Source: a virus
DNA: 35,825 nt
IMG/VR virus record: IMGVR_UViG_3300009001_000035
Span: 1 to 35,825 of that record
Reading direction: 5' to 3' (one strand)
The notes beneath the pieces are model-generated. The model did no database searches, was not told where the DNA came from, and was given only the letters and a program-made list of their open reading frames with translations. Positions 7,558 to 16,534 of this stretch are shown here, piece after piece. Position 1 is the first letter of the stretch, and every line of letters begins with the position of its first letter. The translations under genes were made by a program, and so were the position numbers.

Positions 7558-8808
7558 ATGTCAAAAGTACATGAACTTCAAGAGCAGATTGCAAAATCTC
7601 GTGAAGAGCTAAAAGCTGCTTTCGATTCATCAGAAGACGGCAAGTACAGTCCTGAGGCCAAAGAGAAAATTAAAGGTCTTAATACAGAACTTGCTGGATT
7701 TGTTGATGATTTAAGTATCGAAAAAGCCAAAGCTAAGAACGAAAAAGCTATGGAAGTTGGCGCTGATGAAGCACCCGTGAATACCATTCCTAATGCAATG
7801 CCTGAGAAGAAAGGCCCATCATCTATTGGTGAGCAATTCGCAAATTCTCAAGCTTATAAAGCATATACAGAAAATGGTGTTAAAGGTGTAGACTCACACG
7901 CTGAATTCAAAACAACATTGAATACAACTGGTTATCCACCAGAAAGCTTAAGAGCTCCTGGTATCCTAGAGACCGCTCTTCGTAACCCAGACAGCGTTAT
8001 TGGATTGTTTGACCAAATTCAAACTAACCAAAATGCATATGTCTACCTCGAAGAGACAACATTCACCAACAACGCTGGTTCAGTTGCTGAGTCTACTGAC
8101 ATTAGTACATCTAATGAAGGTGCTTTAGCATTTACAGAAAGAACAGAATCCATCAGAAAGATGGCTACATTCTTGCCTGTAACTGACGAGTTGTTAGCTG
8201 ATGTTGCTGGTATTCAAGGATATGTCAACTCACGTTTATCAACAATGATGAAGTTGAACATGGACAATCAATTAGTTAACGGTGACGGAAGTGCACCGAA
8301 CCTAACAGGTGTATTGAACAAATCAGGTATCAATACATTCGACTATTCTTCATACTCTGGAGAGTTAGCAAGATTAGGTCAAATTTATCAAGCCATAACA
8401 GAAATCAGAAAAGATGCATACGTAGAAGCAGATTCTATCGTAATGCACCCATCTGACTGGTATGACATCGTTACATCTGTAACAGACCAAGCAGGAGATG
8501 CTACCGCAGGTCTTGCTTCTAAGAACCCATTGTTCGTAGTTGCAGGTGGTTTTGGTGCTGATGTGACTCCAAGAATTTGGGGTCTTAGAGTCGTTCCTTC
8601 TACAGTAATTGCTGCAGGAACTGCTTTAGTTGGTAAATTTGGTGGTGGAGACGCCGCACAAGTTGTTATGAGAGAAGGTGTAGACCTTGCTGTTTCTGAC
8701 AGCCATAGTGACTTCTTCGCAAAAAATCAATTGGCAATTAGATTGACCATGAGATTAGGTTTTGCGTTGTATCGTCCAACAGCATTCTGTTCTATAACAA
8801 ACTTCTAA
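7558..8808 (+). CDS. Major capsid protein (HK97 fold)
   Basis: This 416-residue protein forms the icosahedral shell. Residues 1 to about 70 form a charged coiled coil (the delta or scaffolding domain of HK97 gp5), followed by a flexible linker to about 110. The remainder has typical HK97-fold features, with the segment TFLPVTDELLADVAGIQGYVNSRLSTMMKL (about 205-234) resembling the conserved E-loop and spine helix block of the family, and the C-terminal A-domain strands ending in AIRLTMRLGFALYRPTAFC. The protease upstream is expected to cleave the delta domain, probably near residue 110, but I cannot place the site exactly. AGGAG at 7542-7546 precedes the start. The coding region is flanked by stem-loops, and this is likely the most expressed gene in the window. 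Confidence 0.95.
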   Translation: MSKVHELQEQIAKSREELKAAFDSSEDGKYSPEAKEKIKGLNTELAGFVDDLSIEKAKAKNEKAMEVGADEAPVNTIPNAMPEKKGPSSIGEQFANSQAYKAYTENGVKGVDSHAEFKTTLNTTGYPPESLRAPGILETALRNPDSVIGLFDQIQTNQNAYVYLEETTFTNNAGSVAESTDISTSNEGALAFTERTESIRKMATFLPVTDELLADVAGIQGYVNSRLSTMMKLNMDNQLVNGDGSAPNLTGVLNKSGINTFDYSSYSGELARLGQIYQAITEIRKDAYVEADSIVMHPSDWYDIVTSVTDQAGDATAGLASKNPLFVVAGGFGADVTPRIWGLRVVPSTVIAAGTALVGKFGGGDAAQVVMREGVDLAVSDSHSDFFAKNQLAIRLTMRLGFALYRPTAFCSITNF

Positions 8809-8835
8809 AGTTTGTAAGAACAAATAATTAGTTTT

Positions 8836-8866
8836 CTTAGGGGTGAATTTTGTAATTTGCCCCAAG
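8836..8866 (+). promoter_or_regulatory. Stem-loop after the major capsid gene
   Basis: GGGGTGAATT (8840-8849) pairs with AATTTGCCCC (8854-8863) over 10 positions including two G-U pairs, closing a 4-base TTGT loop; CTT before and AAG after add three pairs with one bulged A. It is the strongest hairpin I can see in the window. It is not followed by a T-run, so it is likelier an RNA-stability or processing element, or a partial terminator, than a full intrinsic terminator. Confidence 0.6.
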
Positions 8867-8882
8867 AGAACAAGGAGAAAAA

Positions 8883-9050
8883 ATGAACCCAGAAGATAGA
8901 AAAACTCAACTACAAATGTTTGGAATGATAGTTAGAGATGAAGAATTTTTTAAGAAATCAGAAGAAATATTAAAACAGTTTACAAAACCTAAAGAAGAGA
9001 AAGTTAAAGAAATTAAAAATTTTGATGGGGAATCTAATGCCGAGGGGTAG
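8883..9050 (+). CDS. Small charged hypothetical protein after the capsid gene
   Basis: This 55-residue gene starts at an ATG with AAGGAG (8872-8877) 5 bases upstream, the first gene after the capsid stem-loop. The product is acidic at its start and mainly Lys/Glu rich afterwards, probably helical, without cysteines or membrane segments. I do not recognise it. Its stop overlaps the start region of the next tiny gene: the ATG at 9037 lies in the last five codons. A capsid-decoration or head-assembly role is suggested only by position. Confidence 0.6.
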   Translation: MNPEDRKTQLQMFGMIVRDEEFFKKSEEILKQFTKPKEEKVKEIKNFDGESNAEG

Positions 9051-9141
9051 ACCCAAGTCATATAAGATGGGTGGTCGAGTTCGTCCTAGAAAGATGAAAA
9101 GTGGTGGCCGTGTAAAAGCTAGACGACCTAGGAGAAGATAA
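9037..9141 (+). CDS. Tiny arginine/glycine-rich basic peptide
   Basis: This 34-residue ORF overlaps the end of the preceding gene by 14 bases and ends two bases before the next ATG. The product is extremely basic, mostly Arg, Lys and Gly, with the near-repeat MGGRVRPRKMKSGGRVKARR (residues 11-30). No SD lies close to its ATG, so it would rely on coupling to the upstream gene. The composition suggests nucleic acid binding or packaging inside the head. Overlap in two frames, tight spacing to two neighbours and the biased composition argue that it is real, although it is short. Confidence 0.5.
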   Translation: MPRGRPKSYKMGGRVRPRKMKSGGRVKARRPRRR

Positions 9142-9142
9142 A

Positions 9143-9205
9143 ATGGGATATGGAAAATATAAACCAAAGAAGGGTCCTAAAAAACCTAAAAAACGCGGTA
9201 AATAA
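9143..9205 (+). CDS. Tiny lysine-rich basic peptide
   Basis: This 20-codon ORF begins two bases after the preceding stop (TAAAATG). The product, MGYGKYKPKKGPKKPKKRGK, is almost wholly Lys, Pro and Gly. No ribosome-binding site is obvious, so translation would be coupled. AGGAGAAG inside the end of the previous ORF (9130-9137) lies 5 bases before this ATG and could act as its site. A DNA-binding or decoration role is a guess from composition. It may be a chance ORF, but the placement directly after another basic ORF is suggestive. Confidence 0.42.
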   Translation: MGYGKYKPKKGPKKPKKRGK

Positions 9206-9221
9206 GGTAAGATAAATTATT

Positions 9222-9497
9222 ATGTATACAACACCAAAAGAGAATATTTATAAGCTACCTGACGGAAAAATCTGGAAAGGTGTTCCAGCTGATTTACCAT
9301 CTAGTCAAGCTGACTTGATTGCTAAAGCAGGAAAAGAATACCCTACAGAATGGTTAAAAGAGCAAGGCGCATTAGATGCTCCTAAGAAAAAGAAAGCTTC
9401 TGCTAAAAAAGCAGAGCCTGCAAAAACTAAAGCTCAAGAACCAGTCGAAGATAAATCTGCCAAGGTAGAAAAAGAATCTAAATCTACAGACAAATAG
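9222..9497 (+). CDS. Small head-region protein with Lys/Ala/Glu-rich tail
   Basis: This 91-residue protein has a short ordered-looking N-terminus (residues 1-50, with YKLPDGKIWKG and a WLKEQG segment) and a low-complexity tail from about 54 rich in Lys, Ala and Glu. It is the last small gene before the head-tail connector, whose strong ribosome-binding site overlaps its stop. The family is not recognised. Proteins of this shape at this place often belong to head assembly or completion, but nothing more specific can be said. Confidence 0.7.
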   Translation: MYTTPKENIYKLPDGKIWKGVPADLPSSQADLIAKAGKEYPTEWLKEQGALDAPKKKKASAKKAEPAKTKAQEPVEDKSAKVEKESKSTDK

Positions 9498-9507
9498 GAG
9501 GTCATAA

Positions 9508-10161
9508 ATGGCTTTCTGTACTGCTGCTGATGTAGAGACATTCGCCTTAATAGACTTTCATAGCGACTTAGAGACACATTTAACAAATAATATAATACCT
9601 CTAGTTGATGAAGCAATTAGAGAATACTTAGGCATTGATGTTGATTACAACACTTATACAGAAACAATGTCAGGTAATCAAACCAAAGAATTATTTTTAG
9701 AACAAGGACCAATTAATGCTGTAACATCTGTAACAGAAGATGGTAATGCTTTAGAATATGGAAATGATAAAGACTTCTTATGGTATGAAAATGGTCGTCT
9801 TAGAAGAATTGGAAGTAGATGGTCTTTCGCTCAACCTGATAATATAACAGTTGTTTATACAGCAGGATACGATACAGGCGGAGGGTACGGACAAACAGTA
9901 CCTATACAGTTTAGATATGTTAGCGCTAGAGCATCCGCTCGAATGTTAGAGTCTGCTTTAGTTATGTCAGCACAACAAGAAGCAGGAGAAATAGTTTCTC
10001 AAACATCTTCACAAGTATCAAATTTTACAGCAGCAGATTCTGAATCACTAGGAGATTATTCTATTAGTTATGTAGGAAATATAGGTATGAACTCAGTTTC
10101 TATACTATCTGGTTCAGACCTACAAATAATAGGAAAGTTTAGAAAAAGGTTTTTTCTATAG
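9508..10161 (+). CDS. Head-tail connector (gp6-like adaptor)
   Basis: This 217-residue protein resembles HK97 gp6/SPP1 gp15-type adaptors that form the ring below the portal. The helical N-terminal half contains IIPLVDEAIREYLGI (about residues 29-43), the middle has the typical GPINAVTSVTEDG strand, and ITVVYTAGYDTGG (about 112-124) matches the conserved YTAGY-type loop, followed by helices rich in Ala and Arg. AGGAGG at 9496-9501 is 6 bases before the start and is the best ribosome-binding site in the window. Position after the capsid genes and before the head-closure gene fits exactly. Confidence 0.83.
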   Translation: MAFCTAADVETFALIDFHSDLETHLTNNIIPLVDEAIREYLGIDVDYNTYTETMSGNQTKELFLEQGPINAVTSVTEDGNALEYGNDKDFLWYENGRLRRIGSRWSFAQPDNITVVYTAGYDTGGGYGQTVPIQFRYVSARASARMLESALVMSAQQEAGEIVSQTSSQVSNFTAADSESLGDYSISYVGNIGMNSVSILSGSDLQIIGKFRKRFFL

Positions 10162-10173
10162 TAAAATAAGTCT

Positions 10174-10791
10174 ATGCCTAATAGACAAGCACCATCACCT
10201 GAAGAAGCTTTACAGCTATTTAAAAAATACCCAGAAAAATTACTTCGTGAGTGGGCTGATGAATGGGGTGTCTCAGTAGAAAGAGTAAGGCAAATAAGAC
10301 ATGAATCTGGTATTGGCGCAGTCTTTAAAATTAATTATGAAGTTGTTGAAAAAGTAGCAACAAGAATAGAAAGTGGTCAATTTACATTAACAAGTAGAGA
10401 AATGTATAAAGATTTACCTGTTAGCTATGATGCATTTGCTACATGGTTAAGAGATGACATTGATTCAGCTCAAAGAATAAATCAAGCACAAGAAAAAAGA
10501 AAATATGCAAAGTTAGACCCTAGTAAAAAAATATGTTCTATTTGTAAAGATAATTTAGACATAAATAAATTTCCTAAAAGTCAAAAATATGCAGATGGTC
10601 ATCATAAGTTTTGCTTTAATTGCTTATTAGAAATAAAAGATAATAAACCAAAAAATACAATTTACCGCAAATGTTTAATGTGTAAAAAAGAAAAGTCTAA
10701 TAAAAGTTTTGATAGTAGAAGTAATTTTTGTAAAATATGTAAATCTAAAAATAGAAGAGCTAAAAGGGCTAGAGACCTCAAAACACAATAA
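10174..10791 (+). CDS. HTH and double zinc-finger protein of unknown role
   Basis: This 205-residue protein is unlike its structural neighbours. Residues about 25-45 (WADEWGVSVERVRQIRHESG) look like a sigma-factor or replication-type HTH; a second helical unit follows (about 72-93). The C-terminal half has two clear cysteine clusters: Cys121/Cys124 with Cys147/Cys150, and Cys167/Cys170 with Cys186/Cys189, followed by a basic Arg/Lys tail. This organisation suggests DNA binding, as in regulators or Endonuclease VII-like proteins, but the catalytic motifs of a nuclease are not visible. It could regulate late transcription or be a former mobile gene lodged between connector and head closure. Function is not assigned. 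Confidence 0.78.
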   Translation: MPNRQAPSPEEALQLFKKYPEKLLREWADEWGVSVERVRQIRHESGIGAVFKINYEVVEKVATRIESGQFTLTSREMYKDLPVSYDAFATWLRDDIDSAQRINQAQEKRKYAKLDPSKKICSICKDNLDINKFPKSQKYADGHHKFCFNCLLEIKDNKPKNTIYRKCLMCKKEKSNKSFDSRSNFCKICKSKNRRAKRARDLKTQ

Positions 10792-10819
10792 TTCTTAATT
10801 AGCCTGTTAGTCTTTAAAT

Positions 10820-11170
10820 ATGGCAGGTCAACTACACAAACGACTATATAAAGATAAAATTAATGTTCAAAGAATATCTTCAGCTACTGTAGATGAACGC
10901 GGAATTGAATCTCAGACATGGCAATCTCACCTAACTGGTGTAGCATGTAAAATTATATCTTCTGGTACATCTGAAGATAAATCAGGAAGAAACACAATAT
11001 TAGAAAATTTTTCAATACATGTTCATGGAGATGTTGATATAAAAGCAAATGACAGATTGCAAGATTTTACTGATAACGATAAGTACTACGAAATAGACGC
11101 AGTGAGAAAATCACATAATAGAAGTGGAGGAGTTGTAGGGGTTGTGTTGTCGGCACATTATTTTGAATAA
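10820..11170 (+). CDS. Head closure protein (neck, gp16/Phage_H_T_join-like)
   Basis: This 116-residue protein has the size and beta-rich pattern of the head-tail joining or stopper proteins. Features are the N-terminal KRLYKDKINVQRISS strand, the mid-segment LTGVACKIISSGTSED, the DVDIKANDRLQDFTDNDKYYEIDAVR hairpin (about residues 73-98), and a C-terminal strand ending in VVLSAHYFE. The order connector, then stopper, then a tail-completion gene, is the usual one. Its last base is shared with the first base of the start of the giant gene that follows. Assignment rests on position, size and pattern. Confidence 0.62.
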   Translation: MAGQLHKRLYKDKINVQRISSATVDERGIESQTWQSHLTGVACKIISSGTSEDKSGRNTILENFSIHVHGDVDIKANDRLQDFTDNDKYYEIDAVRKSHNRSGGVVGVVLSAHYFE

Positions 11171-14100
11171 TGCCATCCCTTAGACAATCTATACAAGTAC
11201 CTAAATTAGCTTTAATTTCTAAACCTGACGAAAGAAGCTTAGCATTATTTAAATCCATTAAAGGACTTAAAGGGGCAGACCTAAGATATGCAATAGGTTA
11301 CAACATGTCTACTCTTAGAGCTTTTGGTGTTCCTATTAGCTCTAAAATTATATCTATGCCTTATGATGTATCACAAGCAATAAACACTTTTAACAGAGGT
11401 AAAAAGTTTATGCAAGGTGGAGGTTTTAAACAGATTAGACAGCGTGGTACTGTTTTAGCTTTAGCAAGAAGAGGTATTCCACAATTAAGAGGAGCTTTAA
11501 TACCTAGAACATCTAGCAAAATATTTAATCGTTATGCAAATATTTATGGTGGTCGTATTATTCAACAACAAATTATATCAAGAGCTGCAGGTGGTGCAGG
11601 TAAAAAAGAAATACTAGAAGCTATATTTAGACCAGAAATAATAGAAAGAGAAGCTAAAAAAGAATTGACTTCTAATAAATCAGATAACTTTTTATTTAAA
11701 TGGCAACAAGCATCTTACATGAGAGCAGTATCTGGTGCTCCTGACCCAATTAGAAATAATGCATTTGTTCAAGCAAAAAATTTTAACAGAAAGCAAGGTT
11801 TAAAAGGTAAGACATTTGATTCAAGATACGGAATTGTAGATAAAAGTGGTGAACACTTAGCTATGAGTGACAGTGCTTTTGAACAAATTATGTCACTTGT
11901 AGACCAATCAAGTTTGGCTCAAGCAGAGGAGACAGTTAGAGGTGCGGTTAATGATATTATGGCTGACCACATGGCTGAAGTTATGAACTCTTCAAATAAC
12001 CTTGCAACACGTCATTATAGAAAAGAAAACATTAGTGCATCTAAAGATAGAAAAAGAACAATGATAAGACACTATTACAATTTGTCTGGAAGTATTGATG
12101 CATTTGAACAAGGAACAGATGGTTTATCTCCAGATATGGATAATCCATTGTCAGCGTTTGAAAAATTTAATGTAAAGGTTATTGGAACTCCACAAGGTAA
12201 CGGCCAATCATATAGCATGACAGTCGATGGTTTTACTAACCCTTTTTTAGAAGGTGCTCAAAATAATAGTATGGAAGCATTAAATAAATCTATTGAATCA
12301 GATATGCAATTACTAAAAGCCAAACTAGGTGACCAATTAGGAGCTGCATTGGATGCTGGAGGTACAGAGATTGCTATGTTGGCTAACAATCTAGGATTAC
12401 CTACTCCTGACTTTCAAGGAGCTGAAGCTTTTGGAATTACAAATAAAACATTTGCTCGTACCGTTGCAAATGCTCTTTTTAGAGTAGGAACACATCAAAG
12501 CTCAGCTGTAGCTACTGATACTTTAGTAAATAAAGCAGATTTATTAGCACAAAATGATTTGTTAGCTATTTTAAGTTTTATTGACAAAATGTCTGACAGA
12601 GGTTTTAATAGTCTTGCTAGAACAGTATTAAAAATACTTTCTCCAAAAATTGGTGGAAGAGATGCAAAAACTAAATATCTAACTGAACAAATGAGAAGAG
12701 TATTAGTTCCTAAAGAAGAATCAAACTTAAACAATAACAAAGTAAATTCACAATTTAATATGCTTAATGCAACTGATAAACAACTCAGAGATTTAAATCA
12801 CATATATGGTGGTTGGTTTCTAGAAGGAGTTGGCGGTTTTAGACAAGAGGTACACTATGGTGTTGGTCAGGCTGCTGCTTCAGGTGCAGCTGTAGTTATT
12901 GGTGATACACCTACTTCAAAACCTAGATTTAATGTTGGTTTTGGTTTAGATGATGTATACATAGACCCAGCTATGGTTGATTATTACGACCATGTAAATA
13001 ACGAAGCTTCACAAAATACAAGAAGTGCCGATAGATATGGCTCCAGAATTTATAGAAATTTATTAACTCAATACAGAGCAGATAGAAAACGTAATAGAAC
13101 TTTAAATAAAACAAAAACAGAAGATAAATTAACAGAACCTGGTGCTTTATATCATGACAATGAAGAAGATATATTAAAAGCATTAAAGGCATTTGAAATA
13201 GATGTTTATACTGATGCTACTCAAAATTTTGGTAAAAAAGGTTTGTTTGCTATTCCTTATGGAAAATTATTACATCCATTACATGCACAAATAGAAAAAA
13301 AGATTAGAAGAGATTTAAATGCTACAGGTCCTTTAAGTGCTAAAAAAACATTAGATTTAAAAAAATTATTAGCTGGCTTCAAACATAAGGAAGCAGGTAC
13401 TTGGTCTTCTGTAAGATTGAATATGAATAATGATACTAGAATTCCAAGCGACGCACCTACACCATTTCTTGCAGGACAAATGGCATTTGTACAAGAAGGG
13501 GAGCGTGCTGAAAGAGAAATTGTAGATATAACTACAAACTCTACGAGATATCAAAATAGAAAAAAGGAAGAAGCTTATAGAGGTATAGGACCTAAAGACA
13601 ATAACTATGTTCCTAACAAAATTGCAATTGCAGAATCTATACACATATTACCAATTCATCAAAAAGGAAAAGCTTTTATTACTGCTGAAATTATTGCTGG
13701 TACAAGTAAAGCACGAATTGGTCCTGCTGATAAAATAAGGGACATTGAGCAAATAGAATATGGTGGTCCTGCTACTGACGCAAATAATCAGTTTACAAAA
13801 AGAACTGATGGAATGATATATTTACCAAGCTTGTTTTTTACAAGAGCTTGTGAAGAAGCAGCAGCATTTTTAGGATTTACAGATGCTGGAAGAGTTTTGG
13901 GTTTTGATAAAACTTTACAACAAAAAGTAGGTGTTAAATTTAGGTTAGGTAAAGGACAATATACATCTGCTGCTAGAGCATTTAAAACTAAAACAGAAAG
14001 AATGGAAAGAGAAGTTCATCAAAGTGGTTTACAAGCTATTAGAAGATATCGTAGAAATCTTAGAACTACAATAAGAAAAAGAAATTACTCACTTGGTAGC

Positions 14101-16494
14101 GATTCCATAAGAAAGCAAGGTCAAAGAATTATGAATGCTTTTAATAGTGAATCAGTTTCATTTATGGGTGATGGAGGAAATGACAGATTTATTGATGCAG
14201 CTTCTATTGTTAGAACAAATAAGGATAGTGTAACTAGCAGTATTCCAGGAATGTCACACGGATTTAAAATGGATGCATTTGGTAAGTATTCAGTAACTGG
14301 TAAATTTACAACAGGTATTTTAAATGAAGGATTTATGAGTTCTTTAGTTAATGAACCATATTATGACAGGTTTATTACTAATGACAATTTTGCTGTAGAT
14401 ATTTTAACATATATGGATGGTGAAGGTATGTTACAACAAGAACTAGGAAGAATACCTTATCAAAAATTGTTAGACCCTGGCTTTGTTAAAAAAATGAGAC
14501 AGATGGGTGCTGGTGTAGAAGCTAACAATTTAATGAGAAAAGTTAAACAACTAGCTTCTGGTGTAAAAGATGGAGGTTTTAAAGGTTTACAAATACAAAA
14601 TACATCAGATTTTGAATATGCTGCTAAATATTTTGGGGATAATTCAGAACTAGGAAAACTAATAGGTATGACTTCTATGGACACTAGAGCTCACATTTTT
14701 CAAGCACTAGGATTAGGAAAATTAAATAAAGTACAAGACCCAACAACTGGTCAATCACAATTATTTTTTCAATGGAACGACACTACAGATGTAACTGACT
14801 TAAATAATTTAATATCAGTTGGTAGGTCTAGTAAAAATAATAAACTATATCATTTAATGGATAATGTTGCAGGACCAGGAGCTAGAGGAAGATTAACAGC
14901 ACATTACTTAAATGTTATTAGAACAGTTTTAAATGGTGTGCCAGGTGTAAATCAAAATAGTAATAGAGAATTTAGAAACAGTATAGAAAGTCAAGCTGCT
15001 TTTATTGCAAGAAAAACAGTAACAGGTTTACAAACAGTATTCTCTCAAGTATCAGTAGGTCAATCTTTTGATGACATGAATGCTCTAATGCTTACCTTGG
15101 AGAAAATTACAGCTATATTAACACTTTCAGCATCTGCTGTTGTAGATAATGCAATAATGATGAAAAATATAATAAAAGCAGAGAGTGACTTTGACAAGTT
15201 AGTAGGAGAATCTTTAAAAGGTAATACAAGTGTTGGAGAAATGTTATTTAATATTCCTCATGGTGCTGATTTAAATAATATTGCAAACATGGATGATATT
15301 GTTGTAGGTTACGATGAGAATGGAAATATTGCCGCTTTTGATTCTGAATCAATAGTCAATGAGGCAGCAGTTGATTTAATACATTTTGATGAGCAAGAAT
15401 TGGGCGCTATGGGTGAGATTAGGTCAGTAGGAGGAAAAACTGTTGCAAGAGGTGGTAGCATGCCAGAAGCCTTAAAAGCTATACAACACCTTATATATCA
15501 AAATATAAATGCTGAAGGAACTAGAGGTTCAGGCTCTATAGAATCAAATATGGCTGACTCTTTAATAATGTTTAATGAAGCTAATTGGAAATTTAAATTA
15601 CCGAGAGGCAATTTTGACAGTGGTTTTGAAGCAGCACTAAATGCTATGCGTGCTTCTGTACCATTATATTCAGGAGAAAATAAATTCCTACCAGATGGTA
15701 TAGAAGTTGTTAGTACCAGTGGTGGTGCATTCCATAATGACAATTCATCAATACCTTTCCAAACTGCATCTAAATCAGTACAAAAAACATTTAAATATTT
15801 TGAAAAATTAAGAAGTGGTTCTAAAGTAGACCCTCAGACTGGTGCTGCATCTCAATGGGCAGCGACACCTAGAGCTGCTGGTGAACAATTTATAAAAGGT
15901 AGAGCATTTAAAGCATTAGCAATAGCAGACTTAACACACAGCCCTAAGTCAATAGAAATTGCAAACATTTTGTCTGGTAGAAGTAATAACGATATAACAT
16001 TATCTAACTTTGAACAAAATGTAGTTCTAACTGGTAGTGGTGGTAGGAATTACTTATCAGGAACAGAAATGGATATGATGATTGGTAATGTAGCAAAACA
16101 GTATGGTGAACATGGATTTGGTGAGTGGTTAAACGGATTAATTTCAGGATTGTCTTATGAAGTAAACCATGCTCTAAAAATGAACCAAGAACCACCCCGT
16201 GGAAAAAAGAAAACTGATGATATTGGTTTTGATACTTTACATATGATTATGGTAGTTGAGTGGATTTTAGGTAGAACTCCTGGCTCATCAAGAAAAATGG
16301 ACTCTTTGGGTCAATATGAAGCAGCAGGTAAATTTGAATTAAAACCATTACATCAAGGTGAAATTAGAAGTTTATATAATTACTTTGAACAACAAGCTAG
16401 AAATCACAGAAGAGGTAATAATCAAATATTCCCTAAACCTAAGTTTGCTAAAAAATCAGGACCTACTAGATATGGCGGTGCTGGTTATAATTAA
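11170..16494 (+). CDS. Giant protein of unknown function at the neck/tail-completion position
   Basis: This 1774-residue protein is not recognised. It lies exactly where a 120-170-residue tail-completion protein (HK97 gp10 type) normally sits, between head closure and tail terminator. Around residues 819-890, a patch with IEYGG near 862 and a following LPSLFFTRACEEAAAF segment vaguely resembles the end of gp10-like proteins (VEYGT...P.PF..PA), so a gp10 core may be buried in it; this is weak. The rest is polar, with many Asn, basic tracts, no strong signal peptide and no clear membrane span. It could be a second large tail or neck component, an ejected protein, or an enzyme; I saw no polymerase or protease motif. 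The last residues are glycine/tyrosine-rich. Confidence 0.72.
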   Translation: MPSLRQSIQVPKLALISKPDERSLALFKSIKGLKGADLRYAIGYNMSTLRAFGVPISSKIISMPYDVSQAINTFNRGKKFMQGGGFKQIRQRGTVLALARRGIPQLRGALIPRTSSKIFNRYANIYGGRIIQQQIISRAAGGAGKKEILEAIFRPEIIEREAKKELTSNKSDNFLFKWQQASYMRAVSGAPDPIRNNAFVQAKNFNRKQGLKGKTFDSRYGIVDKSGEHLAMSDSAFEQIMSLVDQSSLAQAEETVRGAVNDIMADHMAEVMNSSNNLATRHYRKENISASKDRKRTMIRHYYNLSGSIDAFEQGTDGLSPDMDNPLSAFEKFNVKVIGTPQGNGQSYSMTVDGFTNPFLEGAQNNSMEALNKSIESDMQLLKAKLGDQLGAALDAGGTEIAMLANNLGLPTPDFQGAEAFGITNKTFARTVANALFRVGTHQSSAVATDTLVNKADLLAQNDLLAILSFIDKMSDRGFNSLARTVLKILSPKIGGRDAKTKYLTEQMRRVLVPKEESNLNNNKVNSQFNMLNATDKQLRDLNHIYGGWFLEGVGGFRQEVHYGVGQAAASGAAVVIGDTPTSKPRFNVGFGLDDVYIDPAMVDYYDHVNNEASQNTRSADRYGSRIYRNLLTQYRADRKRNRTLNKTKTEDKLTEPGALYHDNEEDILKALKAFEIDVYTDATQNFGKKGLFAIPYGKLLHPLHAQIEKKIRRDLNATGPLSAKKTLDLKKLLAGFKHKEAGTWSSVRLNMNNDTRIPSDAPTPFLAGQMAFVQEGERAEREIVDITTNSTRYQNRKKEEAYRGIGPKDNNYVPNKIAIAESIHILPIHQKGKAFITAEIIAGTSKARIGPADKIRDIEQIEYGGPATDANNQFTKRTDGMIYLPSLFFTRACEEAAAFLGFTDAGRVLGFDKTLQQKVGVKFRLGKGQYTSAARAFKTKTERMEREVHQSGLQAIRRYRRNLRTTIRKRNYSLGSDSIRKQGQRIMNAFNSESVSFMGDGGNDRFIDAASIVRTNKDSVTSSIPGMSHGFKMDAFGKYSVTGKFTTGILNEGFMSSLVNEPYYDRFITNDNFAVDILTYMDGEGMLQQELGRIPYQKLLDPGFVKKMRQMGAGVEANNLMRKVKQLASGVKDGGFKGLQIQNTSDFEYAAKYFGDNSELGKLIGMTSMDTRAHIFQALGLGKLNKVQDPTTGQSQLFFQWNDTTDVTDLNNLISVGRSSKNNKLYHLMDNVAGPGARGRLTAHYLNVIRTVLNGVPGVNQNSNREFRNSIESQAAFIARKTVTGLQTVFSQVSVGQSFDDMNALMLTLEKITAILTLSASAVVDNAIMMKNIIKAESDFDKLVGESLKGNTSVGEMLFNIPHGADLNNIANMDDIVVGYDENGNIAAFDSESIVNEAAVDLIHFDEQELGAMGEIRSVGGKTVARGGSMPEALKAIQHLIYQNINAEGTRGSGSIESNMADSLIMFNEANWKFKLPRGNFDSGFEAALNAMRASVPLYSGENKFLPDGIEVVSTSGGAFHNDNSSIPFQTASKSVQKTFKYFEKLRSGSKVDPQTGAASQWAATPRAAGEQFIKGRAFKALAIADLTHSPKSIEIANILSGRSNNDITLSNFEQNVVLTGSGGRNYLSGTEMDMMIGNVAKQYGEHGFGEWLNGLISGLSYEVNHALKMNQEPPRGKKKTDDIGFDTLHMIMVVEWILGRTPGSSRKMDSLGQYEAAGKFELKPLHQGEIRSLYNYFEQQARNHRRGNNQIFPKPKFAKKSGPTRYGGAGYN

Positions 16495-16534
16495 TACCAT
16501 AATTATTAACTATATGTAACTATCATTATCTATT

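Noticed and set aside
8836-8866. Intrinsic terminator after the capsid gene
   Set aside because: The hairpin is strong, but no T-run follows on either strand and structural genes continue downstream; kept only as an RNA structure.
8970-9167. Minus-strand open frame opposite the tiny basic ORFs
   Set aside because: Its hydrophobic appearance is the reverse-strand image of Lys/Arg codons; no ribosome-binding site.
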